From: Stercorarius parasiticus
Taxonomy: Eukaryota; Chordata; Aves; Charadriiformes; Stercorariidae
Reading direction: 5' to 3'
NCBI GenBank assembly: GCA_013396915.1
Contig: VWZL01000590.1
Location: 124,001 to 188,000, forward strand
DNA: 64,000 bases
Part shown: piece by piece, positions 61,845 to 64,000 of the stretch
Layout of the letters: the number at the start of each line of letters is the position of its first letter
Numbering within the stretch: position 1 is the first letter of the stretch
Position numbers and translations under genes: made by a program
Notes under the pieces: model-generated
What the model saw: only the letters and a program-made list of their open reading frames with translations
What the model was told of the DNA's origin: nothing
Databases searched by the model: none

Positions 61845-64000
61845 AGCACAGGAGTGCAAATAAAGACTGTATTAGATGGGTGATGGATCTGACTCAGAAT
61901 GGGAGTTTTTATGTTTTAATACTAATACAATAATTGCTACTTTTTATAGATGTACAGATGTCTTACATAACACAAAAAACTACAAGCAAAACACTGCTCT
62001 TATTTAATTCATCTATGGAATTTCTGTGAGAGATTTTTTTTTTTACTGTTTGAGGAACCACATTGTTGACAAATACCTCAAACAATCTCAAGAGGCTTAC
62101 CTGCTGCCATTGGTATCGCTTATCCTTTAAAGCCTCTGATGACATGTAATTTAAATAACTTGCCAGACTTGCTGAGCTGGTTTGCCTCACAGGCATTAAG
62201 GCTGACCGGTTGGTGATCTATTACAGTGTTATAGAATTGGTACTGAAATTATTTTAGCAGGAGGTATATACAGAACATAAAATCTTCAACAGAGAAGAGA
62301 ATAAATGAAAATAAAATTGCACTTCCTATTCTGGCGCTAAAAAAGTATTTTCTTCCTGTCTTCCCAAGTAGCTGAACTTTTTTCAGTGACGGTTCATAGA
62401 ACTGCTTGCTGAGGTGCTTCAGCAACAGGGTACCTTTCCAGTTCAGACCTGAATGACCTCATGGGTTTTGTGGGATGATGAAGAAGTTAAGAACTGATGG
62501 TGGTTATTAGATCTTTAAAAAATACTCTACTTACTCAGTTTGAAATAGCTAACGTCTGACAAACGTTGCTTGTAAAGAAAATATTTACATTCTCCTAACT
62601 ACAGAGACTGTCAGATGTTGCTAAAATTACCAGTCTTGCACAGTACTGAAGGCAACATGAATGATTGTCAGCCACTAAAAGAAACAGGTTCTGTGTTCCA
62701 AAAAAGCCTTATCAACTCTAGCTTCTCATCTTTTTAAAACTTCTTTCTGTGCCTCAAAAAGTACTGACTTTCTTTAATGGGGCAATGTTATCACTTCTCT
62801 TTCAATCCTTGACACACAGGATACCAAGAGAATAGACTCATTTTCTATTTGTCTGACTGCTGTTTTCTGCAAGGACTCTTTGAACTATAATCTATTTTAT
62901 GGCTAATCTTTTTCGTTTAATTCCCTATTTATTGGCATAACTGACAAGGGAGAGGTAGTTAAATAGCATTCCAAACTGCTCACCCTATTAAGAGGCAAAG
63001 GAAGTTAAGTACCCATAGAATGCAGATATGGTATAGGTGAGCTTTCACACCCCAGTATTTTTGACACTATATTTTGGGCTTTCTCAGCATTCTTATCCAT
63101 ATCTTGCTTTTCAAGGTTTCATTGCTTTATTTCTAGTGAGAAGCAGGTATCTGTTCCCAGTCTACAGAATGGTAGATGCAAAAATCTCTTGATTATACCT
63201 CTGTGTCATTGTTCTCTGTGTGTCACATGCAGAAATTGGGGTCATTTCTAACAATGAAGTTTCGGAATAGAAGTAAAGTAATAGCTCATGTGACCAGAGT
63301 CATAAAGTAGGACATCCTAAAAACATACTAAAAAAGTGTGGAGAAGATGGAATAGAGCTAATTTCTGAGCAATAGTTCAGAGGTTGGTACTTTTTCATAC
63401 ATGTTCTGAAGTGCTTCTAACCTTAGCTTGCCTTGCCTTTCTTACTTTTGCAGAGTACTTAGAGGTTTTTGGAAAAGACACTATACAATGGCTACATTTT
63501 TACTTCAGTAAGATACTTATGCATTGGAGTAAAGAAGACTTAAAACAAAGGAATACAAGAATATGCAAAATTAATTGGATATTGTGCATTCTCTAAGTCC
63601 ATCCCTTTCCAGAAAGCAAAGATGTAAGATAATGGGATGATCTTCATCTGTCTAGAGTTGGTGAACCAAAGTGAGAGTGGGAAATAATATAATGATTTGT
63701 TGGTGGTACTTGTCAGTAACAATCATCACAATCTTAGTGCCAAGGTGGCACAGAGTTGATTAAGACTTTCTAGAACCACTGACGTCCCCTTTGAATGCTC
63801 AAATAGGAGCAATTCCTGTTTCCATTTACTGAGTTTTGTCCTGGAGATTCATCTAGCCAGCCCTAAATTAACAGCTAAAACCAGCAATTTCTCTATTAAA
63901 TGTTTGTAGAATAACCAGAAATATATTTACAAGTACTAGAGTGGTATCGATCCACAAAAGTGAATCTTAAACTGCATGTTAACTTTTTACTCCATAAAAG
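61845..64000. other. Unique AT-rich DNA, no gene seen
   Basis: No recognised exon, RNA gene or repeat family to the end of the window. Confidence 0.5.

Overview
The window is 64 kb of vertebrate nuclear DNA, almost certainly from a bird, with no recognisable protein-coding exon. The bird assignment rests on the repeats. Several copies of the CR1 non-LTR retrotransposon end in the avian-style 3' tail of repeated ATTCTATGA, and at least four solo LTRs match the endogenous retrovirus (ERV) types common in bird genomes. The DNA is AT-rich and carries many stop codons in every frame. The longest open frames (147, 132, 119, 114 codons) fall in repeats or look like chance frames. The stretch is best read as intergenic or deep intronic DNA; the sequence alone cannot say which gene it lies near.

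Layout. 1-4.2 kb: unique AT-rich DNA holding one 380-bp GC-rich island. 4.2-8.3 kb: an ERV solo LTR, CR1 scraps, and an old minus-strand CR1 that still shows reverse-transcriptase (RT) pieces. 8.3-17.4 kb: mostly unique DNA with an old MIR-like SINE and an old CR1/L3 piece. 17.4-23.2 kb: two ancient CR1/L3 elements placed head to head, an unclassified GC-rich block, a 0.9-kb younger CR1, a MIR-like core and a CR1 3' end. 23.2-32 kb: another GC-rich block beside an ancient L3-type RT fragment, a possible degraded LTR, and a second fairly young CR1. 33.9-35.3 kb: an unusual 127-bp direct duplication and a third LTR. 37-43.8 kb: an ancient CR1 piece, an ERV-derived GC-rich fragment, and a textbook solo LTR with a perfect 5-bp target duplication. 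46.9-53.8 kb: microsatellites, candidate conserved non-coding DNA, and a minus-strand LTR with a near-perfect target duplication. 53.8-64 kb: nothing recognised beyond short simple repeats.

No genes act together here. The history is layers of retrotransposition: MIR and L3-type CR1 are oldest and diverged, avian CR1 copies are next, and solo LTRs with visible target duplications are probably youngest. No intact provirus or intact CR1 ORF is present; every copy is truncated, frameshifted or reduced to an LTR. I found no convincing new biological system. The features most worth following up are the 127-bp near-identical repeat, the three unclassified GC-rich blocks, and several unique stretches that look like vertebrate conserved non-coding elements. 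Repeat names come from remembered family sequence patterns, not from a database search.
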